Source: G965240365 sp965240365 (GTDB taxonomy: Bacteria > Pseudomonadota > Gammaproteobacteria > Eutrophobiales > Eutrophobiaceae). Taken from it: 64,000 bases of DNA. Below, in pieces: positions 1-6,787 of the stretch. The DNA is taken from NCBI GenBank assembly GCA_965240365.1, contig OZ251218.1, positions 992,001 to 1,056,000 on the forward strand, in the 5' to 3' direction. Within the stretch, counting starts at the first letter, position 1. Each line of letters opens with the position of its first letter. The translations under genes were made by a program, and so were the position numbers. The notes below the pieces were generated by a model that ran no database searches, was not told the DNA's origin, and was given only the letters and a program-made list of their open reading frames with translations.

Positions 1-34
1 TGGGCAGAAAGCGAAGGTTAGGCAGGTCCATTTA

Positions 35-77
35 GGAAGCTCTGAATAAATCCATCCTGGATTTATTCAGAGCTTCC
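35..77. repeat. Perfect hairpin, solo terminal module of the five-hairpin element
   Basis: A 20-bp perfect inverted repeat (GGAAGCTCTGAATAAATCCA and its complement) around a 3-nt loop. The arms match the terminal hairpin (module E) of the 149-bp element found at 18444, 26404 and 31565, so this is a solo or remnant copy. It lies 17 bp beyond the stop codon of the DUF4124 gene and could also act as a bidirectional transcription barrier, although no T-run follows. Confidence 0.8.
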
Positions 78-93
78 ATATGGGACTATACAC

Positions 94-372
94 CTAACCT
101 TCTTCCCTGGCGATGGCGAGCGCCTCTTGTCTGAGCCGGTTCCTGACTTCGGCCTCAACCTTGATCGCCGTATCGTCAATCAGGCGGCCGTTATCGAAAA
201 CAAGCACGCGCGGCCCGGTGTGGCCGCTGCGATACCAGACTGGCGGCTTGCCTGATAACTGGGTCGTGCCGGTGTCCGGCTCAACCCACTGATACATCCT
301 GGCGGTCACGGTCTGAACGCCCGCCAGCATGAACAGGATCACGCAGCGCCCGAAGAAGGCCCTGTAACTCAT
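94..372 (-). CDS. Small secreted DUF4124-like protein
   Basis: Protein of 92 residues. Residues 1-24 are hydrophobic with a plausible signal-peptide end near TVTA, so export is likely. The remainder has the DUF4124 layout: an aromatic-W-x-(D/E)-x-G opening (YQWVEPDTG) followed by Q-L-S-x-K-P-P. The C-terminal third is charged and probably helical. The function of DUF4124 proteins is unknown. It is the last gene in a minus-strand run after the ABC ATPase (55 bp between them), possibly co-transcribed. The family call comes from pattern recognition of a short motif and is moderate. Confidence 0.65.
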   Translation of the reverse strand: MSYRAFFGRCVILFMLAGVQTVTARMYQWVEPDTGTTQLSGKPPVWYRSGHTGPRVLVFDNGRLIDDTAIKVEAEVRNRLRQEALAIAREEG

Positions 373-427
373 GGCTTAGGTATCCGAACCGGCAGACTGC
401 TGTCAACCACAAAGATACCGGCCCGTT

Positions 428-1147
428 TCAGGCGCCGATACAGGCCAGATAGGCCTGTTCCAGATCGCCGGCCCGGTATCTTTCGCGGCATTCGGCCGGG
501 CTGCCGTCAAATTGCAGCCGGCCCCGGTGCAGAATAAGCAGGCGTTCACAGATGCTGTCCGCGTCTGCCGGCAGGTGCGTGCTGAACAATAATGCCGGCG
601 CCTCTTTTTTTAGATCGCGGAGATGCCGCCGGAGTCCGGCCCTGGCCTTCGGGTCAAGGCCGCCCAGCGGTTCATCAAGCAGCAGAAACGGACGCCGGCT
701 CAAAAAACAGGCGGCCAGACCCAGTTTTTGCGCCATGCCCTTCGAATATTCGCGCACGGGCCTTGCCAGCGCGGACAACTCCAGATCCAGCGCCTTGAAG
801 ATATGCTCGATATCCTGCCGCTCTGTTTCATGGCCATTCAATTCCGCCATATAGCGCAGAAACTCGGCGCCCTTGAGATAAGGGGGCGGCAGAAATTTCT
901 CCGGCAGAAAGCTCAAGCCCTTTCGGGCCGCGGTTTGATCATGGGGCCGGCCGAACAGATCAATCCGGCCCGCCGTTATGGAAATAAAGTCAAGAATGGA
1001 TTTTATCAGGGTCGTCTTGCCGGCGCCGTTGGCGCCGATCAGGCCCGCGTATTCCCCCGCGCCCAGCGAAAATGAAATATCCCTCAACAAAGGCTCCCTG
1101 CCATAAGACTGGCTCAAGCCGGCAACGGACAGCACGGGTTCAGCCAT
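428..1147 (-). CDS. ABC-2 type transporter ATP-binding protein
   Basis: ATPase subunit of about 239 residues. It has Walker A GANGAGKTT near residue 40, a signature helix YSKGMAQKLG (variant of LSGGQ), Walker B FLLLDEPLGGLD and the switch histidine in STHL. This is the CcmA/NatA-like class that pairs with ABC-2 membrane subunits. The likely partner permease lies at 4186-4956, unusually separated from it by a pilin gene, an oppositely oriented amidohydrolase and a MITE. I chose the ATG at 1147 over a TTG two codons upstream. Substrate unknown; the neighbouring pilus genes suggest envelope work but do not prove it. Confidence 0.88.
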   Translation of the reverse strand: MAEPVLSVAGLSQSYGREPLLRDISFSLGAGEYAGLIGANGAGKTTLIKSILDFISITAGRIDLFGRPHDQTAARKGLSFLPEKFLPPPYLKGAEFLRYMAELNGHETERQDIEHIFKALDLELSALARPVREYSKGMAQKLGLAACFLSRRPFLLLDEPLGGLDPKARAGLRRHLRDLKKEAPALLFSTHLPADADSICERLLILHRGRLQFDGSPAECRERYRAGDLEQAYLACIGA

Positions 1148-1206
1148 GTTCAAGCGGCGGCTTTATGCCCCGGTTCGCTTGGGGCGGTGATGTGGTGAAT
1201 TGCGGT

Positions 1207-1968
1207 TTAATATAGAACTACCAGACCGCAGTCCTGCGCATCGCTGGCAATATCATAGATATCATCTGCTCTCTGGCCATTGCCTCTGGAGGGCCTTTCG
1301 GCCGTTGTTGACGAACAGTCTCTAAAGTTATCGGCAAAGTTGGTCCTGAATACCGGCGTGGCTGTTTGCAAGCGCGTCAGGCGCAGAATACCGGTATTGG
1401 GCAGGCCGTCATCGATCTTTACGTCCAGTTCCCTGGCGATATTGACCGGCACATTCCGGCCCAGATGCAGATTGAGACGCTCGGACGGCGTTGCGCCGCC
1501 GCCGGTATAGCTCCGGTTCCGGGTCAATATCAGCGGCCCGTTAAAGGCATTGGCCGGGGCGTTTTCGGCATAGGCCGTCTCATTGGCAGGGACGCCCGCC
1601 GCCGGGGTGAAGCCGCCGCTCAGAAATCCCGCGCGGGCCAGATGCTCCCAGGCCGCGACGGCCTCTTCCAGGGTATTATCCAGGCGGCCATTGCCGTCCG
1701 TGGTCGAGCCGGCGGCCGGCGTATTGACCTTCTGACCAATGGCCTGGGTGGCCGCTGCTGCCGCCCAGTCGCCCGGAATCTGGCGATAGCGATCAATAAA
1801 ACCGTAATAAGCGGCCTGAACGGCGGCATTCTGATCGGCCAGATTGCGCACGCGCGCGCTGTTAATCAATTCCTGGCCCTTCAAGATCCCGCCCAATAAC
1901 AGGCCGATGATGATCAACACGATCGCTATTTCAACCAGGGTAAAGCCCTTTTGCCGCTTGCCTTGCAT
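1207..1968 (-). CDS. Type IV pilin-like protein (prepilin N-terminus)
   Basis: 253-residue prepilin. A short basic leader ends in KG, followed by FTLVEIAIVL, the class III signal for prepilin peptidase with Glu at +5, and a 20-residue hydrophobic helix. The globular part contains W, G-rich and N-rich stretches and two cysteines (near residues 218 and 248) that could form the C-terminal disulfide loop typical of pilins. A major or minor pilin of the MSHA-type system at 6-18 kb is the likely role. It precedes the ABC ATPase gene by 59 bp. Subtype not resolvable. Confidence 0.85.
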   Translation of the reverse strand: MQGKRQKGFTLVEIAIVLIIIGLLLGGILKGQELINSARVRNLADQNAAVQAAYYGFIDRYRQIPGDWAAAAATQAIGQKVNTPAAGSTTDGNGRLDNTLEEAVAAWEHLARAGFLSGGFTPAAGVPANETAYAENAPANAFNGPLILTRNRSYTGGGATPSERLNLHLGRNVPVNIARELDVKIDDGLPNTGILRLTRLQTATPVFRTNFADNFRDCSSTTAERPSRGNGQRADDIYDIASDAQDCGLVVLY

Positions 1969-2393
1969 TTTTATCTCTCCCTCGTTATCAATTGATAAGA
2001 AAACTCATTTTCATCCAAAGGGTAGCACTTCTGCCGGGGCCTGCACAGGGTTTATTCGGCCTCCGGTGGCTGTCCTGGATCTGTCTGCCGCCAAGCAGGG
2101 CTGAAATGAAAAAAGGGGTGTCATTCCCGCTAAACGGGAATGGATTTTATAAACCACTGGATTCCGGCTTTCGCCGGAATGACGTAAGGGGCGAAAATAA
2201 CATTGAAGGTTGCCGGGCTGTATCTATTCCCCCGCCGTCATTCCAGCGAAAGCTGGAATCCAGGAAGGCGATGACGGGATGGTAAAGGGATTACAGAATC
2301 CACTCTTGCCTTGTACTGTGGAAAATGGAGTCTGGTTGTCATTCCAGCCAGCCTGATACAGGCAGGCGAACACCGGGGTTATAATGGGGTTGC
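1969..2393. repeat. Intergenic cluster of GTCATTCC hairpins and one 19-bp palindrome
   Basis: No gene is visible in this 425-bp gap between the divergent pilin and amidohydrolase genes. It carries three copies of a dispersed hairpin repeat: a GTCATTCCCGC...GGGAATG hairpin followed by a GGATTCCGGC...GCCGGAATGAC hairpin (about 2122-2183), GTCATTCCAGC...GCTGGAATCCAG (about 2239-2263) and a truncated GTCATTCCAG (2338) ending in a diverged 19-bp palindrome at 2348-2366. Promoters for both flanking genes must lie here but none is convincing. Confidence 0.75.
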
Positions 2394-3161
2394 ATGACTG
2401 AATTAACCTTATTCAAAATCTTTGACGCGCATTTTCATATAATTGATGGCCGCTTCCCGCTGGTCCCGAATAATGGCTATCTGCCGGATACATTTACCGT
2501 TGCCGATTATCTGGCGAGATTAAAAGATTACCGCCTGGGCGGTGGCGCCGTGGTTTCCGGTTCGTTTCAGGCCCTTGATCAAACCTTTATGATTGACGCC
2601 TTGCAAAAACTGGGCGCCGGTTTTGTCGGTGTCACTCAATTACCGGCGGCGGTTTCTGATCAGGCGATCATTGAACTGGATAGCCAGGGGGTCAAGGCCA
2701 TCCGCTTTAATCTGCGGCGCGGCGGTTCGGAAGGGATCAAACAACTGGAAAACATGGCCCGCCGCGTTTTTGACCTGGCCGGCTGGCATAGCGAAATTTA
2801 TGTGGATAGCGGCCGGCTTGACGCGCTGTTTGAGGTATTGATCAGACTGCCCAGAGTCAGTATCGATCACCTGGGGCTGGCCGAAACCAACTTTAAGGCA
2901 TTATTAAAGCTGGCGGAGAGAGGCATAAAGGTTAAGGCCACGGGTTTCGGCCGCGTTGATCTTGATGTCGGCAAGGTCTTGCGGGCGCTCTATTCGGCAA
3001 ACCCGGATTGCCTGATGTTTGGCACGGACCTGCCTTCCACCCGGGCGCCCGCGCCCTATCAGGATCAGGATTACAGGCGGCTGGTTGATGTGTTGGGCAG
3101 GGAAGCCGCGCAGAAAGTGTTTTTTACCAACGCAAGGGATTTTTATGGCGGTGGTATTTAG
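2394..3161 (+). CDS. Amidohydrolase-family protein (TIM-barrel metal hydrolase)
   Basis: 255 residues. The N-terminal FDAHFHI carries the H-x-H metal motif of amidohydrolase-2 (ACMSD-like) enzymes; a later HLG (about residue 160) and FGTDLPSTR (about residue 215) fit the metal histidine and catalytic aspartate of the barrel. It ends with NARDFY, as family members often do. A cytosolic metal-dependent hydrolase or decarboxylase is likely; substrate unknown. It is the only plus-strand gene in this stretch. Its TAG stop is the first three bases of the MITE at 3159, so the last residues may not be native. Confidence 0.82.
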   Translation: MTELTLFKIFDAHFHIIDGRFPLVPNNGYLPDTFTVADYLARLKDYRLGGGAVVSGSFQALDQTFMIDALQKLGAGFVGVTQLPAAVSDQAIIELDSQGVKAIRFNLRRGGSEGIKQLENMARRVFDLAGWHSEIYVDSGRLDALFEVLIRLPRVSIDHLGLAETNFKALLKLAERGIKVKATGFGRVDLDVGKVLRALYSANPDCLMFGTDLPSTRAPAPYQDQDYRRLVDVLGREAAQKVFFTNARDFYGGGI

Positions 3162-3447
3162 GGCCTGTTAACACTATTTTAGCAGTCCCTGCTTGAGTCT
3201 GTTTTGCGCGTCAGCAAGGCGGAAGGAGCGCAGTGTAGTTGCGCTACTCAAGCGACTGACAACGAAGCTGGGGCGCAAAACAGGCCAAGCCCTGCGGGTT
3301 GTGTCCCAAACTGCGCCACTCGGCGTTGCTTGCCTGCCTGCTGCAGGCAGGTCGCTCATTTGGAATGACCAAATTTCGCTCCGCGCGCCTTGATTGGCGC
3401 AGTTTGGGACACAACAGGGCCTGCCAAAATAGTGTTAACAGGCCCTA
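3159..3447 (+). mobile_element. MITE-like element B, copy 1 (carries a 19-bp palindrome)
   Basis: 289 bp bounded by TAGGGCCTG and CAGGCCCTA, with imperfect terminal inverted repeats of about 32 bp. Two further internal inverted repeats are visible: GTTTTGCGC with GCGCAAAAC, and CCCAAACTGCGCCA with its complement near 3397-3415. The second copy (5713-5980) is inverted and lacks exactly the 19 bp at 3333-3351. TA at both ends suggests a TA target duplication, as for Tc1/mariner or IS630-type transposases. No transposase is encoded; it is presumably mobilised in trans. Confidence 0.85.
3333..3351. repeat. 19-bp mini-palindrome inserted in MITE B
   Basis: CCTGCCTGCTGCAGGCAGG: 8-bp arms and a 3-nt loop. 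Flanks read GGCGTTGCTTG before and TCGCTCATTTGG after. The other MITE copy has GGCGTTGCTTG joined directly to TCGCTCATTTGG (minus strand around 5798-5820), so this is a filled site against an exact empty site, with no target duplication. Confidence 0.93.
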
Positions 3448-3459
3448 ATATCATTCCCG

Positions 3460-4179
3460 CTACTTCGCCATACCCGCCTTTTGCCGCAATTCATGCAGGC
3501 GCCGCGTGAGGAATGCGGTTTGGGCGGGATCTTCGCGGCTGTGTTCGATCAGGGCGCCGGTCAGTATCATGGCGCTCTCTATCTCGCCCATGTCTTCCAG
3601 CACAAACAGTTCCATCTGTCTGGCCCAGGCGGGCACGCCGGCGCCGCTCGCATGCCGCCGAATCAGGCGCGCCGAGGCCAGCGCCAGCGGCAGATCCTTG
3701 ATCCTGTGTTTGGCGATATAAACGGCCTGCGCCATGAACGGCCAGCGCTCATCCGGCCGCTGTATGAATTTCTGACTGATCCAGCGGATCATCCGCCGCT
3801 GCTTGTGCTCAACCGGGACTTCCGCATAGAAGCGGCTGGCGGCCAGCAACGGAGCGCGGCTCCGCTGATCCAGCGACAGGGCCAGGTCCAGCCATGCGCC
3901 GACCCGCTCATAGTCCAACTCCCGCAACGGAATACTGACGCCCGGCTGGGTATCAAAGGACTGCAACCAGAGCATGATAAGTCTGGCCGAGGCAATCCGC
4001 TCGTCAAGCGCAAGCAATCTGAACGTCTGGCCGGCGGGGGGCGGTTGCAGCGCTCTGCGCTCCGCCTGATAGACATTAACGCCAAGCTGCCAGCCCGCCT
4101 GCAAGAGCAGACTGATAATCAGCAGCAGGAACACGGGCAGCGGCACGGCGGCGAGCCTGCGCTGCGGTTTAACCCTCAT
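3460..4179 (-). CDS. Membrane-anchored hypothetical protein next to ABC permease
   Basis: 239 residues, family not recognised. After a basic N-terminus (MRVKPQRR) there is one hydrophobic segment at about residues 13-31, then a soluble, mostly helical domain rich in Arg, Leu and Ala that could be TPR-like. It starts 6 bp after the stop of the ABC-2 permease gene, so the two are almost certainly co-transcribed, suggesting an accessory function to that transporter, with the domain facing the periplasm. The gene ends 12 bp from MITE B copy 1. Confidence 0.75.
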   Translation of the reverse strand: MRVKPQRRLAAVPLPVFLLLIISLLLQAGWQLGVNVYQAERRALQPPPAGQTFRLLALDERIASARLIMLWLQSFDTQPGVSIPLRELDYERVGAWLDLALSLDQRSRAPLLAASRFYAEVPVEHKQRRMIRWISQKFIQRPDERWPFMAQAVYIAKHRIKDLPLALASARLIRRHASGAGVPAWARQMELFVLEDMGEIESAMILTGALIEHSREDPAQTAFLTRRLHELRQKAGMAK

Positions 4180-4185
4180 CCTTGC

Positions 4186-4956
4186 TCACAACTCTTTGCG
4201 GTAAAGGTCAAACAGGGCCACGCCCGACAGCAGGGCGCAGTAGATCAGCGTTTCCGCCATGAGCTTCAGGGTCTGGCCCGAATCAGCGCCATATACCAGC
4301 CACTCGGTGCGGGTAAAGCGGTTCAGGTTTGGCAGCAGCCAGGCGATGGCATCCAGACCCAGCGCCATAAACTGATGGCTGATTGATCCCGAGGCCATAA
4401 TGGGCGCGGCGCTGATCAACTGGATGGCCTCTATGGATCTGGCCAACAGATAAAATGCGCTGACGGCGCAGAATGAGAGGGTCACGCTGTTGAATGAGAT
4501 AAGCGCCAGCAGGCTCAGGCAGACAATGATCAGCAATTCACAAAAAAGCGAAAATGCCCACGGCAACAAGGCGCCGGGCGCGCTAAAAAAGAACAGCGCC
4601 AGCGAACCCGCCCCGGCAATAAACAGGGCCACGATCGCGCAGCCCAGCAATTTGCCGAAATACCAGCTTGAGCGCGGCAGCGGTTGCGACAGGATCAATT
4701 CAAGGCCCTTGTCATTGAATTCCCGGAGCATGGCGCTGATCACGAACAGGCTCAGCGCAAACACCGAAAAAAGGCGCACGGCGGCCGCCAGCAGCGCGGC
4801 CCGGGTCTCGCGGGCCTCGCTGATGGCCAGTTCCGCCACGAACAGGGAAAGGCCGAAAAAGACGATATTGGCGGCGATGATCAGCAGGAAAAACCGGTCG
4901 CGCAGGGCTTCCAGCAGGGTGTATTTTGCGATGGTGGCGAGGGGGGAACGGGGCAT
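4186..4956 (-). CDS. ABC-2 type transporter permease
   Basis: 256-residue integral membrane protein with about six hydrophobic segments (near residues 22-42, 60-80, 105-130, 135-155, 160-180 and 230-250). The opening, with a cytoplasmic helix containing TLLEALRDRFF, is typical of ABC-2 permeases (NosY/NatB-like). The matching ATPase is probably the gene at 428-1147. It is flanked with its downstream partner and the coiled-coil gene by inverted MITE B copies, so this block may have been moved or inverted relative to the ATPase. Substrate unknown. Confidence 0.83.
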   Translation of the reverse strand: MPRSPLATIAKYTLLEALRDRFFLLIIAANIVFFGLSLFVAELAISEARETRAALLAAAVRLFSVFALSLFVISAMLREFNDKGLELILSQPLPRSSWYFGKLLGCAIVALFIAGAGSLALFFFSAPGALLPWAFSLFCELLIIVCLSLLALISFNSVTLSFCAVSAFYLLARSIEAIQLISAAPIMASGSISHQFMALGLDAIAWLLPNLNRFTRTEWLVYGADSGQTLKLMAETLIYCALLSGVALFDLYRKEL

Positions 4957-4970
4957 GAGGGATCCGCGGA

Positions 4971-4989
4971 CCTGCTTGCGGCAGGCAGG
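4971..4989. repeat. 19-bp mini-palindrome, variant
   Basis: CCTGCTTG-CGG-CAGGCAGG, one arm mismatch against the consensus palindrome. It lies in the short gap between the permease start and the coiled-coil gene stop. Confidence 0.75.
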
Positions 4990-5030
4990 CGGAATGGCGG
5001 GTTTTGTTGGGCGCTCCGGGCCGGGCGGCT

Positions 5031-5576
5031 TTATTGGGCGGCAGTGGTCAGGAGCGCGAAGAGTATCGCCAGAATAGTGGTGCTGATACCCAGGAACGCG
5101 CCGAGCTTAATGGTCAGCTTTTGTTCCATTTCTTTAATATCACGTTCCAGGGTGGTCTGGAGTTTTTCCATGTCGTGTTTGAGGGCGATGTTCTGTGCTT
5201 CAAGCTTTTGCGCCAGACTGGCTTCCAGCGCCTTGAGTTTTTGTTCCAGGATAGCTTCCTGTGCCTTGAGTTTTTGTTCCAGAGAGGCTTCCAGCGCTTG
5301 GAGTTTTTGTTCCAGGGTGGCTTCCAGCGCCTTAAGTTTTTGTTCCAGAATGGCTTTCAGTTCTTCAACATCGCGTTTGCTGGCAATGCGCAGTTGTTCA
5401 AGGCCTTGTTTGTTGGCGATGCCCAGTCGTTCAAGGTCCTGTTTGGTGGCCAGACGTTCCTGGATCAGGCGGGATTGTTCTTCGGCGAGGATTTCGGCCT
5501 GGGGTTCGGGCATGCCGGCGCTGGTCAGGCGCTTGACGAAGCCGTGGGTGTCGAAGGTGGCGGTTTCCGTTTCCAT
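5031..5576 (-). CDS. Coiled-coil protein with C-terminal membrane anchor (DUF1640-like)
   Basis: 181 residues from the ATG at 5576. The N-terminus (DTHGFVKRLTSAGMP...AE) resembles the DUF1640/CCDC90 family, in which a short helical domain precedes a long coiled coil. The middle consists of near-identical 11-residue units (LEQKLKALEA plus one), at least five in a row between about residues 75 and 130, encoded by 33-bp DNA repeats at about 5210-5375. A hydrophobic C-terminal segment (about 160-177) should anchor it in the inner membrane. Function unknown; hendecad units imply a right-handed or straight coiled coil. Confidence 0.78.
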   Translation of the reverse strand: METETATFDTHGFVKRLTSAGMPEPQAEILAEEQSRLIQERLATKQDLERLGIANKQGLEQLRIASKRDVEELKAILEQKLKALEATLEQKLQALEASLEQKLKAQEAILEQKLKALEASLAQKLEAQNIALKHDMEKLQTTLERDIKEMEQKLTIKLGAFLGISTTILAILFALLTTAAQ

Positions 5577-5668
5577 GATGGACAGGGTACGGGTTGGGGC
5601 GGCTGTTTGCAAGTTAGTGTGGCATTGTTCCTGTTAATCCGCAGATTTCGCGCGTGTCGTCATTCCGG

Positions 5669-5712
5669 CCTGCCCGCGGCAGGCAGGACACTCTGATTTA
5701 ATCAGAGTGTCC
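5669..5712. repeat. 19-bp palindrome variant plus solo module A hairpin
   Basis: CCTGCCCG-CGG-CAGGCAGG (5669-5687) overlaps a 27-bp hairpin GGACACTCTGATT/AATCAGAGTGTCC (5686-5712), which matches terminal module A of the five-hairpin element. The hairpin directly abuts MITE B copy 2, and a GTCATTCCGG stub lies just left. Three repeat families are therefore stacked in about 60 bp. Confidence 0.75.
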
Positions 5713-5980
5713 TAGGGCCTGTTTACACTATGTTGGCCGTCCTGTTGTGTCCCAAACTGCGCCAATCAAGGCGCGCGGAGCGTAGTTTGGTCATTCCAAA
5801 TGAGCGACAAGCAACGCCGAGTGGCGCAGTTTGGGACACAACCCGCAGGGCTTGGCCTGTTTTGCGCCCCAGCTTCGTTGTCAGTCGCTTGAGTAGCGCA
5901 ACTAAACTGCGCTCCTTCCGCCTTGCTGGAGCGCAAAACAGACTCAAGCAGGACGGCCAACATCGTGTAAACAGGCCCTA
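5713..5980 (-). mobile_element. MITE-like element B, copy 2 (inverted, empty-site copy)
   Basis: 268 bp, TAGGGCCTG to CAGGCCCTA, nearly identical in inverted orientation to 3159-3447 but without the 19-bp palindrome. Terminal and two internal inverted repeats are conserved. It lies between the coiled-coil gene and the stop of the minor pilin gene; with copy 1 it brackets 2.27 kb holding the ABC permease, its neighbour and the coiled-coil gene. The short open frames inside both copies look fortuitous. Confidence 0.85.
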
Positions 5981-5995
5981 GATGAGGTGACCCTG
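5979..5995 (-). repeat. Short repeat CAGGGTCACCTCATCTA
   Basis: This 17-mer is also at 63304 and 63714 as part of a longer repeat. Here it lies immediately after the TGA of the minor pilin gene and shares its TA with the end of MITE B, as if the MITE had inserted into the TA of an existing copy. Confidence 0.65.
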
Positions 5996-6787
5996 TCAGG
6001 GCAGGCGTTCGGCCTTGACCATCTGGTACATCAGCACCGACGGGCTGATCCAGGTCAAGAGGTCGTCAAAGTCGGCCCCGGCCTCTTTGCTGTAATCGGC
6101 CAGCACGAAGCGCGTGTCGCCATTCCGGTTTTCCTGCTCCGGGGCCGACAGGTCGGCCGGGGGCGTGTGGCGGTTGGCGCCGGGCGATATGACGATGGCC
6201 GGGATGTTGCGGGCCAGGGCATTGCCGGCGGCATCGTCAATCTCGATATCGGCGTCGCCCACGGAGCCGATGCAAAAGGAGATATTGAGCGCGGCGCGGG
6301 CGCAGTTGCGGGTGCCGTCAGTATCGTCCGCAAATTCCTGGTCAACCCGGTAGATAAAGGCCGAGCCCCAGGCATCGGCGGCGCTCACGCCCAGTGTCGC
6401 CCAGGGCAGATTGCCGGTCTCCGTGGCGCATAACGCAAACGGCAGGGCCGCGCGGTTATTGGCCGCCGTGGTCACGGGCTTATCCGTGCCGTCTTCGCGG
6501 CCGTCGTTGATGGCGGCGGCGCCGAGCGCGCTCTGCACGGTGGCGCAGTGGCCGCTGGCGCGGTCGGGGCAGTCCGGGCAGGGGAAGTGGCCGTGGGTCA
6601 TGGCATAGCCCAGCAACACGGACTGGATCTCGGCCAGTTGGGCGGCCGTGTCGGTCCGGTATTTCTGCTCGATGCGGGTGGCCAGCGGGCTTAGCAGGCC
6701 GCCGAGCAGCAGGCCCACGATAAGGATGACCAGGGCCAGTTCCAGCAGGGTAAAGCCCGTTTGCCGCGCGGCGGCCGGCCCGCTCAT
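5996..6787 (-). CDS. Minor pilin / prepilin-like protein
   Basis: 263 residues. Leader ends TG, then FTLLELALVILIVGLLLGG: a class III prepilin signal with Glu at +5. The soluble domain contains FPCPDCPD, a LPWATLG motif, DAWGSAFIYRV and IPAIVISPGAN, an arrangement shared with the N-terminal domain of the giant protein encoded just upstream. Its start overlaps the stop of that gene (ATGA). Likely a minor pilin of the MSHA-type pilus (MshO/MshP/MshC position) processed by an unlinked prepilin peptidase. Four cysteine-rich stretches may form disulfides. Confidence 0.85.
   Translation of the reverse strand: MSGPAAARQTGFTLLELALVILIVGLLLGGLLSPLATRIEQKYRTDTAAQLAEIQSVLLGYAMTHGHFPCPDCPDRASGHCATVQSALGAAAINDGREDGTDKPVTTAANNRAALPFALCATETGNLPWATLGVSAADAWGSAFIYRVDQEFADDTDGTRNCARAALNISFCIGSVGDADIEIDDAAGNALARNIPAIVISPGANRHTPPADLSAPEQENRNGDTRFVLADYSKEAGADFDDLLTWISPSVLMYQMVKAERLP

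Noticed and set aside
3193..3393. Open frame inside MITE B (also in copy 2, opposite strand)
   Set aside because: It is kept open mainly because the element is GC-rich and nearly identical in both copies; it runs through the inverted repeats and lacks a ribosome site, so it is unlikely to be a protein.
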